Below, piece after piece: positions 6,096 to 12,870 of a stretch of 64,000 nucleotides of DNA. The stretch is from contig NZ_CP073343.1 of assembly GCF_024397855.1 (NCBI RefSeq), positions 1,922,001 to 1,986,000 of the forward strand. Direction: 5' to 3'. Every line of letters begins with the position of its first letter. Position 1 is the stretch's first letter. The position numbers were made by a program, and so were the translations under genes. The notes under the pieces are model-generated. The model searched no databases. It was not told the origin of the DNA and saw only the letters and a list, made by a program, of their open reading frames with translations. The stretch is from Marinomonas rhizomae (lineage in GTDB: Bacteria; Pseudomonadota; Gammaproteobacteria; Pseudomonadales; Marinomonadaceae).

Positions 6096-6509
6096 GTGCA
6101 ATATCTCATGGAGTTTAGAGTGATAAAAAAGAAAGAATTTTGGTTTTGGTTTACTAGCATAATTGTTGCGTTAGGTACTTGGCTTTTCCCCATGGCATCA
6201 TCGAGCAGTGTCGTTGATACCGCTTCAAGTAATTTAACATCATTTTATCAATCATTATTACCTAACCCTGAACTATTGGTATCTGGTACTGGTGCAGAAG
6301 TAAAAATATTAATAGGGCCTGATGACGCTCCTTTTTCAGGAGCTCAAGTCAGTAGTACAAATGCTGAAAGTACGATTTATATTAGTCGTGGCCAAAAAAT
6401 CAACTTGAAACTAACTGGTACTGGCGCAAAGGTTTGGGTGCAGTCTGAGTTGATGCCATACATAAATGTTAACAACTCAGCAAGTGGTGGAAAGATACGG
6501 GAGCTCTAG
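6096..6509 (+). CDS. Hypothetical membrane-anchored cargo protein, 137 residues
   Basis: Not recognised. GTG 6096 is chosen because AAGGA (6082-6086, inside the gene D tail repeat) lies 9 nt upstream. ATG 6108 is an alternative. One N-terminal membrane segment (FWFWFTSIIVALGTWLFPMA, about residues 15-34) is followed by a Ser/Thr/Asn-rich, probably periplasmic domain with beta-strand character (LLVSGTGAEVKILIG, then INLKLTGTGAKVWVQSEL). It is the last cargo gene before the island's endonuclease and may be a small inner-membrane exclusion or moron protein, which is inference. Its 3' end merges into a short gene D scrap and REP-like copy 8. Confidence 0.55.
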   Translation: MQYLMEFRVIKKKEFWFWFTSIIVALGTWLFPMASSSSVVDTASSNLTSFYQSLLPNPELLVSGTGAEVKILIGPDDAPFSGAQVSSTNAESTIYISRGQKINLKLTGTGAKVWVQSELMPYINVNNSASGGKIREL

Positions 6510-6521
6510 TTACAGCTGATA

Positions 6522-6539
6522 CACCGCCCGAGGCGACAG
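6522..6539 (+). pseudogene. Phage gene D scrap, copy 3
   Basis: CACCGCCCGAGGCGACAG matches 17 of 18 bases of gene D copy 1 (5062-5079). It is too short to be coding. It shows that a third gene D copy was once here. Confidence 0.45.
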
Positions 6540-6552
6540 AATTTGAGAATTT

Positions 6553-6589
6553 GGGGTCAGATGAAAATTAGCAATGTATCATCTGACCC
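6553..6589 (+). repeat. REP-like element, copy 8, with perfect inverted arm
   Basis: GGGGTCAGATGAAAATTAG (6553-6571). GGGTCAGATGA (6554-6564) and TCATCTGACCC (6579-6589) pair perfectly over 11 bp. It lies between convergent genes and could also act as a transcription end or mRNA-stability hairpin. Confidence 0.65.
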
Positions 6590-6604
6590 TCATCCTTAAT
6601 GTTT

Positions 6605-7456
6605 TTATGAGCACTTATTTGCCCATATCACATCCACAAACTCAGGATGATCGATAAAGGGGTTTCGATTGCCCTGTATTTCCTGCACTCGGTCGTTACG
6701 GCGTTTTTCAAAGTCAGTGACGGTAAACTCTTCATTCCATTTCACCAGTGTACATAGATCGCCTATGGTCGGTTCTTTGCTTTGTTTGCTGTTGCCTTTC
6801 ACGATGTGCAGGTCAGGCATGTTTTCTGGTGAGGCGTTGTCGCCTGTTTCGTAGCGGGTGGCCATGTAGAACACCATACGGGCGATTTGGCCTTTGGCGC
6901 GGTCGGTTGGTTCGAAGGATTCTTTGTTTTTGTCTAGGTAGGCGCCAGACAGCACTTTGCTGCCGTCGGCCAGCTCGTCATATACCGGTTCGCCGCCCAT
7001 GCCGTATCCATAGTTACTGTGCGCGCCGTTTATATTGCGGTCAGCAGGGCGTAAGTGGTGCAGATCGGTGTAACCATCTTGGCTTTGTTTCCTAAAACCG
7101 CGTGATTTTGGCCATACGTGTTCTCTATCCCAAGCATCGTCTTTGCTCTTGCCTCTGTTTGCCTGGTCAATGCGCCTTACATCATCTAGGTAGAGCATTT
7201 GCACTAAACCACACTTAGGCTTGTCATCAGGGCAAGCAGAATCGGTGTAAACCAGAGCTTCCCACACATCTACTTTCACACCATCATACCAATCTGTATT
7301 GCCGCTCTGTGTGTACTTAAGCGCCTTTTGACCATCGATAATAGTGTGAAGCTTTGTCTTTAGTGCTTCCCCCGTTAACCCTTCTGTACCATCGTAATAT
7401 CCCGCCGATGCATAAACCGAGACAAACATAAGAAACAAAAAAACACCGCGCCACAT
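6605..7456 (-). CDS. Endonuclease I family nuclease (EndA/NucM-like), secreted
   Basis: A 283-residue protein with an N-terminal signal peptide (MWRGVFLFLMFVSVYASA) and the endonuclease I core: DREHVWPKSRGF (about residues 110-121, catalytic His113), then TDLHHLRPADRNING and AHSNYGYG. The family are non-specific DNases with a beta-beta-alpha metal fold, working in the periplasm or outside the cell, usually about 230-290 residues long, so this copy is complete. Paired cysteines (Cys75, Cys82) suit an exported enzyme. Likely roles are use of extracellular DNA or blocking DNA entry. It is encoded opposite to the cargo genes, inside the proposed dusA island. Confidence 0.85.
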   Translation of the reverse strand: MWRGVFLFLMFVSVYASAGYYDGTEGLTGEALKTKLHTIIDGQKALKYTQSGNTDWYDGVKVDVWEALVYTDSACPDDKPKCGLVQMLYLDDVRRIDQANRGKSKDDAWDREHVWPKSRGFRKQSQDGYTDLHHLRPADRNINGAHSNYGYGMGGEPVYDELADGSKVLSGAYLDKNKESFEPTDRAKGQIARMVFYMATRYETGDNASPENMPDLHIVKGNSKQSKEPTIGDLCTLVKWNEEFTVTDFEKRRNDRVQEIQGNRNPFIDHPEFVDVIWANKCS

Positions 7457-7541
7457 ACCAACCTCTAAATATTGATTATTTGGTTAGATTGTAGGGCAGT
7501 GTTGTTGAATGTTAGGTTACAGAATTGAAAAGATTTGTTAG

Positions 7542-7694
7542 CTATCCATCATTGCTGCTCAACACGGATTTGAGGTCGTCTTGTAACTGCTCTAAACGCT
7601 CTGCTATTACATGCTGATTGGCTTCTGGTATCGCTGAGATATCAGCAAGGGAAATGCATTCTAGATCGGTGAGAAGTTGCTGTAATTGTTCCAT
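7542..7694 (-). CDS. Hypothetical 50-residue protein
   Basis: A short ORF on the minus strand with an excellent ribosome-binding site (AAGGAGACAAC before the ATG at 7694). It reads MEQLQQLLTDLECISLADIS, then a Pro/Asn turn and a second helix AERLEQLQDDLKSVL. It looks like two amphipathic helices, perhaps a small dimer or a regulator. Not recognised. It is separately transcribed from the endonuclease or lies just upstream of it in the same direction (86 nt gap). Confidence 0.55.
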   Translation of the reverse strand: MEQLQQLLTDLECISLADISAIPEANQHVIAERLEQLQDDLKSVLSSNDG

Positions 7695-7841
7695 GTTGTC
7701 TCCTTGACGTTGGATTCGTCCATTCCTTGAACGTGATTAATCATTACATAGCAGAAGGGCGTTTTGAATCGAAATGCTAAAAAAAAGAGATAAAATTTTT
7801 ATGAAATGCTAAAAAAGTGCTAAAAAGAAAATTAATGATAT

Positions 7842-7964
7842 TTAATTTATTGAAAGTAATAGATTTTTTTTAAAGTAGTTCCAATCCATCATGGGTGCGA
7901 TGGAAAATCGACGATCAAGCTCTGCGCTTGAATTTACTGGGTTAGACCCATTATTTAGTGACAT
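7842..7964 (-). pseudogene. dusA: 5' end of dusA, truncated (probable island attachment end)
   Basis: The minus strand reads MSLNNGSNPVNSSAELD, then RRFSIAPMMDW. The second segment is the highly conserved start of tRNA-dihydrouridine synthase A (typically RRFSVAPMMDWTDRHCR). Resemblance ends right after MMDW (7881), and 12 unrelated codons lead to a stop at 7842. An intact DusA has over 320 residues. The 5' part of dusA is a documented integration site for prophages and genomic islands. The retained 5' piece with its native upstream region to the right means that the inserted DNA lies to the left (below 7881). An intact or reconstituted dusA is expected beyond the left edge of the window. Confidence 0.7.
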
Positions 7965-8036
7965 TCTTCTACTATCGAATAAGTTCAAAAAAGCGTCGCG
8001 ACATAAGGAAATAACCCCCTGCGACTGATGCACCAC

Positions 8037-8431
8037 ATTATGTCATAAAATTACAAGATATCTAAGAGTCTGATGGAAACATTGAGGTTTATAGTGGATA
8101 AACAAAGTGGTGCTTCGACTCCAACATCGATCTAACCAAGCCCCACGCATATACAAAGCGACTCTAATGCAAGCTGCCAGCACTGACTTTTCTATAACTT
8201 AGGCAGATAATTAAACACACCAATACAATGCTACATATTTCACCTTTAGTTTTATTAAAAAGGGTGGGTTATAGGTCATTGTTAATGGGGGGTTACTCAG
8301 AGATTTGAAAGGGTGCGTAGGGTGTTAATAAAAAATCCACCGAAAGCTTGGGTATTCAATGTTTTTGATAATGATTGATTACATCATTCAGTGGGTTTTT
8401 AGTTCAGTATTTACTCTGTTGGGCAGTAGAA
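8037..8431. other. Gene-free stretch upstream of the dusA remnant
   Basis: No convincing ORF on either strand. It presumably holds the original dusA promoter (reading left). It also holds the region after the SDR gene, with a weak inverted repeat AAAAATCCAC / GTGGGTTTTT (about 8329-8401) whose arms are too far apart to call as a terminator. Confidence 0.4.
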
Positions 8432-9199
8432 TTAAACGGAAGACGCGCCGCCACCGCCATCAATACGGTAGTAGGCGCCAGTGATAAAAGATGCCTCGTC
8501 AGACGCTAGGAAGTACATCAAGTTGGCTATTTCATCAGCTCTTGCATAACGCTTCAATGGTACTGCAGCTTCGAATGCTTCTCTCGCTTCATTCTCATGG
8601 CCTTTCGCAGAGTTTGTCTCAATGGAGCGCATCATTGCGGTATCTACGCCAGAAGGGGCTACGGAATTGACCCGGATATTATAAGGCGCCGCTTCAAGTG
8701 CAGCGGTTTTGCTTAAGCCGATTAAAGCGTGCTTAGACGATACATAGGCGCTCATGCCAGGAGCTCCTAATAAACCACCATTTGATGCTGTGTTCACAAT
8801 GACACCACTTTCTTGCTCAATCATTGCTTTCATCACATATTTTAGTCCAAGGAAGGCGCCTATTAGGTTAACGTTCATGACTTTTTTGTAGTTCTCGACG
8901 GTCTGGTCAACAATATTTGCGAAATCGCCATTAATACCTGCGTTGTTTACAAACACGTCTATTTTACCAAATTTATCTAGCGTATTTTGTACATAGTTTT
9001 CAACATCTTTTTCGTTAGATACATCGGCATCTATTAGTAGTATTTCTCCATTGATATTTGTTGAGACTTTTTCCAAGGCTGCCTTTGATAAGTCAACCAA
9101 TGCGAGATGCGCGCCAGCGGCAGCGAACTTTTTTGCAGCAGCGATACCAATACCGCCAGTGGCACCTGTTATTAGTACGACTTTATTTTCAAAACTCAT
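8432..9199 (-). CDS. Short-chain dehydrogenase/reductase (SDR), NAD(P)-dependent
   Basis: A 255-residue classical SDR. The nucleotide-binding glycine motif TGATGGIG (11-18) is followed by the acidic residue Asp36 at the end of strand 2 (LALVDLS), which favours NAD over NADP. NNAG lies at 85-88 and the catalytic set is Ser139, Tyr152, Lys156 (YVSSK). The C-terminus has the usual ITGAYYRIDGG. The substrate cannot be read from sequence; family members include cyclopentanol, glucose and acyl dehydrogenases. It is a single gene with a ribosome site (AGGAGAAG) before ATG 9199. It stands just right of the island boundary and is probably part of the host backbone. Confidence 0.85.
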   Translation of the reverse strand: MSFENKVVLITGATGGIGIAAAKKFAAAGAHLALVDLSKAALEKVSTNINGEILLIDADVSNEKDVENYVQNTLDKFGKIDVFVNNAGINGDFANIVDQTVENYKKVMNVNLIGAFLGLKYVMKAMIEQESGVIVNTASNGGLLGAPGMSAYVSSKHALIGLSKTAALEAAPYNIRVNSVAPSGVDTAMMRSIETNSAKGHENEAREAFEAAVPLKRYARADEIANLMYFLASDEASFITGAYYRIDGGGGASSV

Positions 9200-9371
9200 A
9201 AACTTCTCCTATGGAAAATAGACTTTGTTTATATAACACCTTCACCGTAACTAAATTTATTTGAGGTTTTGTGGTTAAAATAAGTAAATAATCAGAAAGA
9301 AGAGTGGTCCTAGGTTAATAATAAAGCGTAGCTCGATGTTACTTGATTGCTGTGGTTGTATTGTCAGGCAC

Positions 9372-9541
9372 TTAGAGTTTATCTAGGGCCTCCAAAAAAT
9401 CATGCTTACTAGTAGTAGAAAAAGTCTTAAATCGGTTGTTAGGAATTGCTAGTGCTCGGCACTTTTGATGGGCTTCCCATTTTTCTCTCGCTCTCAGAAC
9501 TGTTATCCTAGCGCCATTATTGGTGTAACAGAGTAGTAAGA
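9372..9541 (-). pseudogene. Remnant of an unrecognised gene, C-terminal part
   Basis: One minus-strand frame is open from about 9541 to a TAA at 9372-9374 and looks coding: ITVLRAREKWEAHQKCRALA, then IPNNRFKTFSTTSKHDFLEA and LDKL. It has no ATG, GTG or TTG start and is closed upstream by a stop. I take it as the end of a lost gene. It overlaps the promoter region of the 9542 gene. The rest of 9200-9371 shows nothing. Confidence 0.35.
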
Positions 9542-9790
9542 ATGATTAATGATAACGATGTGATCGAAACCTTAGACGAGCTTGAGACGTTTTTACGTTT
9601 GGTTGAGGTTGGTGGTTTGGGCCTTGATAACGTATCGGGTGTGGCGTTGGCGACAAACAATGCCAATGGTCGTCCGTTTGTGGCAGTGCTTGATGATAAT
9701 CAACAGTTGGTGTTAGGGCGTTATGTGACGACCGAAGTCTTTGAGAATGGCAAAGACATGGTTCGTTACGGTACTAAAAAACCGCATTAA
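9542..9790 (+). CDS. Hypothetical protein, 82 residues
   Basis: Not recognised. The start is ATG 9542, 7 nt after a weak purine-rich stretch. The protein is acidic with no signal peptide. An N-terminal helix (DVIETLDELETFLRLVE) is followed by beta-like sequence (VSGVALATNN, FVAVLDDNQQLVLGRYV). It is a single gene between the SDR and the convergent G3E GTPase. No function is proposed. Confidence 0.5.
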   Translation: MINDNDVIETLDELETFLRLVEVGGLGLDNVSGVALATNNANGRPFVAVLDDNQQLVLGRYVTTEVFENGKDMVRYGTKKPH

Positions 9791-9879
9791 TTAGACTTTT
9801 CTTCTTTAAGAAATGACCTCCTGAACCTCACCTTGAAGACATTAGGGATTTTAGTTTTCTAGCTGGGTTATTTTACTGC

Positions 9880-9901
9880 ACCAATTCGTTGTCGGTGAAT
9901 T
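9880..9901 (+). repeat. 22-bp direct repeat, left copy (cysK 3' end)
   Basis: ACCAATTCGTTGTCGGTGAA plus TT is identical to 11648-11669, which is the 3' end of cysK (codons for FTDNELVQ on the minus strand). Here it directly follows the stop of the G3E GTPase gene, out of its frame, and still carries codons plus a TAA. It marks the left end of a segment that appears to have been inserted. Confidence 0.75.
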
Positions 9902-10899
9902 TAACTAATTTGACAGGCCAGCATGTCTTTTTCGATTTGCTCCCAATCCAGTTCTCGTGGGCAGATGATTTCGATACGAGAATCGCGGCGGTAAGCAACT
10001 TTATCGAAATCGTGTTCATCTTTGACGCGGTTGAAGAACACCCAAGCGTGGCCGATTCGAATGACGCCTTTGATTCGGCTGATGCCTTCCAATCCATTTA
10101 ATATTTTCTCTAGCGCCCAGTAATCAAAACAGTCCTCATGGTGAAATACCCAGCCACAGCTGAAGAGTCCGCTGCCATGGCCTGTTTTCCGGATCGGCTT
10201 GTGTGGCTCTGGGAGCGCGTTATCCTGATGCTCGTGGGAATGATGGTGATGAGCATGAGCTTCTGGAAACTGAGCTTTGAGTTGGCCATTACGGACAATG
10301 TCCAATAACGACGAGTCGATTACGCCGCGAGTAGTGCGGGCAATATGCTGCTTCGGTGGAAACATCTGGTTGAGGCTGTTTTCGACTACTTCGATCTGGG
10401 ATTCTTCAGCAAGGTCGCATTTGTTGATTAGTATCACGTCTGCAAGGTTAAGCTGGTCGTGAAACGTTTCGCTGTCGAGCACTTCTTGCTGTTCCAATGA
10501 ACGTGGGTCGAGCAAACAAATAGTAGCGCGTAGATCGAGTTTGTCCATAAAACTTACGCTCATCAAGATATCTATAATGCCTTCTGGGTGACCGATCCCC
10601 GTTGGCTCAATGATTAATCGATCAGGATGAGTTTGCTCAATCAGTGCTTTTAAAGTGGGAGTTAAAGCGGAGCCTAGAGCACAACAGATGCAACCTCCAG
10701 GTAGCTCTTTAACGAACAGCCCTTCTTGCTCTGGCATCATTTCTTGATCAATGCCTACTTGACCAAACTCGTTCACTAAGATGGCCCATGATTCGCTTTC
10801 GGGTTTGTTGGCAAGAAGGCTATTGATGGCGGTGGTTTTACCAACACCTAGAAAACCAGTAATGATGTTAGTTGGAATGGTTTTGATATGATCCTTCAT
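9901..10899 (-). CDS. G3E family GTPase, COG0523 metallochaperone (CobW/ZigA/YeiR-like)
   Basis: A 332-residue protein with Walker A GFLGVGKT (15-22), the metal-binding CxCC signature GGCICCAL (Cys70, Cys72, Cys73), and NKCD as the guanine-binding motif. A His-rich linker (AHAHHHHSHEHQ, about residues 214-225) precedes the C-terminal CobW_C domain (GIGHAWVFFNR-type strand). COG0523 proteins load metals, often zinc, into client enzymes at the cost of GTP, in the cytoplasm. The 146-residue gene just upstream reads in the same direction (108 nt apart), and a Zur-box-like site stands before that gene. I therefore infer a zinc-starvation chaperone. Its stop codon touches the 22-bp cysK repeat. Confidence 0.85.
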   Translation of the reverse strand: MKDHIKTIPTNIITGFLGVGKTTAINSLLANKPESESWAILVNEFGQVGIDQEMMPEQEGLFVKELPGGCICCALGSALTPTLKALIEQTHPDRLIIEPTGIGHPEGIIDILMSVSFMDKLDLRATICLLDPRSLEQQEVLDSETFHDQLNLADVILINKCDLAEESQIEVVENSLNQMFPPKQHIARTTRGVIDSSLLDIVRNGQLKAQFPEAHAHHHHSHEHQDNALPEPHKPIRKTGHGSGLFSCGWVFHHEDCFDYWALEKILNGLEGISRIKGVIRIGHAWVFFNRVKDEHDFDKVAYRRDSRIEIICPRELDWEQIEKDMLACQIS

Positions 10900-11007
10900 G
10901 GTGTCCCTTTTTGGTTTGTCTGGCGGCTATGACGGGGATAACGTGTGGCCAAAGTAACGTTGCCGTTCGAGCTGGCCATTATCTCATAATTATGTGTGAC
11001 GATAGCA

Positions 11008-11448
11008 TTAGGCCACTTGGCGCAATGCATTCTCAATGCTGGTTTCAAGCTGACGCAGCCTATTGAATTCTTCAAGAAGCCGTTGCTCTAGATTTTTAAA
11101 GTTCAAAGGTAAGCTGCGGTAACAAATATCATGGCCTTCGCCGATCACTTTGTAGTCTTTCCAATTACTTATGCGTTCTTCTTCTAGTGCGAGGAAGGCT
11201 TGAATAAATGCTTGTTGGTTTGGGCAGTCTTCTTCTGCGTGCAAACACACTGGAAAGGCCTTCTTTTGTATTTGCGGGCCTTCAATGTAGGTCTCAAAAT
11301 GAACGCCTCCTTGATTATGGTTGTACCATGTTTCTTTGTAGAGCTGAATATAGGGACCGCGATTATAAATTTCCCAACCGTCGTTAAACCAGCTGGACTG
11401 TCGTAAAGTTTGTTCAAGGTTGCGAAACACCTTTTTAATGTCTTTCAT
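11008..11448 (-). CDS. Hypothetical protein, 146 residues, probable partner of the G3E GTPase
   Basis: Not recognised. It has no signal peptide or membrane segment. It is rich in aromatic residues (SSWFNDGWEIYNRGPYIQLY, ETWYNHNQGGVHFETYIEG) and has two cysteines around VCLHAEEDC, which with nearby histidines could bind a metal. It ends in a long helix (LEQRLLEEFNRLRQLETSIE). It is the first gene of the presumed operon, with the Zur-box-like site 59 nt upstream of its start. By context it may be a client or helper of the metallochaperone, which is inference. Confidence 0.6.
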   Translation of the reverse strand: MKDIKKVFRNLEQTLRQSSWFNDGWEIYNRGPYIQLYKETWYNHNQGGVHFETYIEGPQIQKKAFPVCLHAEEDCPNQQAFIQAFLALEEERISNWKDYKVIGEGHDICYRSLPLNFKNLEQRLLEEFNRLRQLETSIENALRQVA

Positions 11449-11506
11449 GCTTCTCTCTATTTTCTAAGAAGTTTTTATCCGGATCGATAATAAGTATTTA
11501 TATCAT

Positions 11507-11523
11507 AATGTTACATTATAACA
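11507..11523 (-). promoter_or_regulatory. Zur-box-like operator
   Basis: AATGTTACATTATAACA. The inner 15 bases are a 7-1-7 pseudo-palindrome (TGTTACA-T-TATAACA, one mismatch) close to the gammaproteobacterial Zur consensus TGTTATANTATAACA. Its position 59-75 nt ahead of the 146-residue gene suits repression of a zinc-uptake or zinc-sparing operon by Zn-bound Zur. Confidence 0.55.
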
Positions 11524-11589
11524 AAATGGTGATTCCATACTTGATGGTTTGAGATATATGGATGGTGCTCTAGGGAAGGGAAACTGTGC

Positions 11590-11617
11590 GCTTCTCCCCT
11601 TAATGAGGGGGAGAAGC
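11590..11617. terminator. Strong hairpin between cysK and the zinc module
   Basis: GCTTCTCCCC (11590-11599) and GGGGAGAAGC (11608-11617) form a perfect 10-bp, GC-rich stem. No T-tract follows on the minus strand after cysK, and only a loose one on the plus side (GAGGTTTTAT). It may still stop cysK transcription or be a repeat unit. Confidence 0.4.
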
Positions 11618-11640
11618 GAGGTTTTATCAATGATAATGAA

Positions 11641-12606
11641 TTATTGAACCAATTCGTTGTCGGTGAATTCACCCTCAAACAAAGCGGTAGACAAGTAACG
11701 CTCACCAGAATCAGGTAATACCACAACGATTTTTTTGTCTTTAAATTCGTCCAATTGACCTAATCGTTCTGCCGCAACGACTGCTGCGCCACAAGAAATA
11801 CCACACAAGATGCCTTCTTCGCGCATTAGGCGTTTTGCCATGGCAATGGCGTCTTCGTTAGACGCTTGCTCAACGCGATCCACAATCGAAAGGTCTAGGT
11901 TCTTCGGAATGAAACCCGCACCTATGCCTTGAATTTTATGTGGTGATGGCGTTGGATCTTCACCCTTCATGGTTTGCGTAATAACTGGTGAACTGGTTGG
12001 TTCCACCGCGACACTGATAATGGCTTTGCCTTGCGTGTTTTTAATATAACGGCTGACGCCTGTGATGGTGCCGCCAGTACCCACGCCAGCAACGAATACA
12101 TCGATTTCACCATTGGTATCTTGCCAAATTTCTGGACCAGTGGTTTTTTCATGAATTTCTGGGTTGGCTGGGTTCTCGAATTGTTGCAGCAATACGAACT
12201 TGTCGTCTTGGGCAATTTCTTCGGCTTTGGCAATAGCGCCTTTCATACCTTTCGCGGGTTCTGTTAGCACGATAGTCGCACCTAAGGCTTTCATCACTTG
12301 GCGACGTTCCACACTCATGCTGGATGGCATGGTGATGGTAATCGGGTAACCACGAGACGCCGCAACGAAACACAAAGCAATACCTGTGTTACCGCTAGAC
12401 GCTTCGACAATGGATTTGCCTTTGCTCAGAATGCCTTTCTTTTCTGCATCCCACACCATGTTGGCGCCGATGCGGCATTTTACTGAGAAAGCAGGGTTGC
12501 GAGATTCGAGCTTGGCCCAAATATTTCCATTACCGATGCGGTTTAAACGTACAAGAGGCGTATTGCCAATGGTAAGAGAGTTATCTTCAAAGATTTGATG
12601 AGACAT
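11641..12606 (-). CDS. cysK: Cysteine synthase A (O-acetylserine sulfhydrylase)
   Basis: A 321-residue PLP enzyme that makes L-cysteine from O-acetyl-L-serine and sulfide. The start is ATG 12606 behind AAAGGAAATGGT. A longer frame to 12696 lacks a ribosome site. Motifs: [11 protein letters not shown] (13-23); the PLP lysine Lys43 within NPAFSVKCR; the substrate loop [22 protein letters not shown]; and the C-terminal [13 protein letters not shown]. Length and residues are complete. Transcribed on its own, diverging from hrpA. The last eight codons are duplicated at 9880-9901. Confidence 0.93.
   Translation of the reverse strand: MSHQIFEDNSLTIGNTPLVRLNRIGNGNIWAKLESRNPAFSVKCRIGANMVWDAEKKGILSKGKSIVEASSGNTGIALCFVAASRGYPITITMPSSMSVERRQVMKALGATIVLTEPAKGMKGAIAKAEEIAQDDKFVLLQQFENPANPEIHEKTTGPEIWQDTNGEIDVFVAGVGTGGTITGVSRYIKNTQGKAIISVAVEPTSSPVITQTMKGEDPTPSPHKIQGIGAGFIPKNLDLSIVDRVEQASNEDAIAMAKRLMREEGILCGISCGAAVVAAERLGQLDEFKDKKIVVVLPDSGERYLSTALFEGEFTDNELVQ
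11648..11669 (+). repeat. 22-bp direct repeat, right copy (inside cysK)
   Basis: Identical to 9880-9901. This copy is the native one, inside the cysK coding end. The 1.75 kb between the copies holds the G3E GTPase, its neighbour, the Zur-like site and a hairpin. Confidence 0.75.
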
Positions 12607-12870
12607 ACCATTTCCTTTTTGTGGTTGATCTGTAGTTAATTGGTCTTTAGAGAGTAATAGCAACATCGTATTAGATGCACCGTGAATGTTGTTCACTATA
12701 ACCCTTAGGTTGGGATTGATGTTAGAATTTACAACTATATAGATAGAGGTTTTCGTACAACCACTTAGCTTCGCTTGAAGCTCTGTACCAAAGCTTCTAA
12801 TACAAACGGCGCGTTATTTATTACCACTACTTTTTTTGCGCCACGTAAAAAGGATACAAGTTTACCTATC

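Noticed and set aside
9880..11669. IS element bounded by a target-site duplication
   Set aside because: A 22-bp duplication is too long for common IS families and there is no transposase or terminal inverted repeat inside. A site-specific or homologous event fits better.
12775..12870. Longer N-terminus of HrpA
   Set aside because: The extra 32 residues do not resemble HrpA and have no ribosome site. They overlap the likely promoter region shared with cysK.
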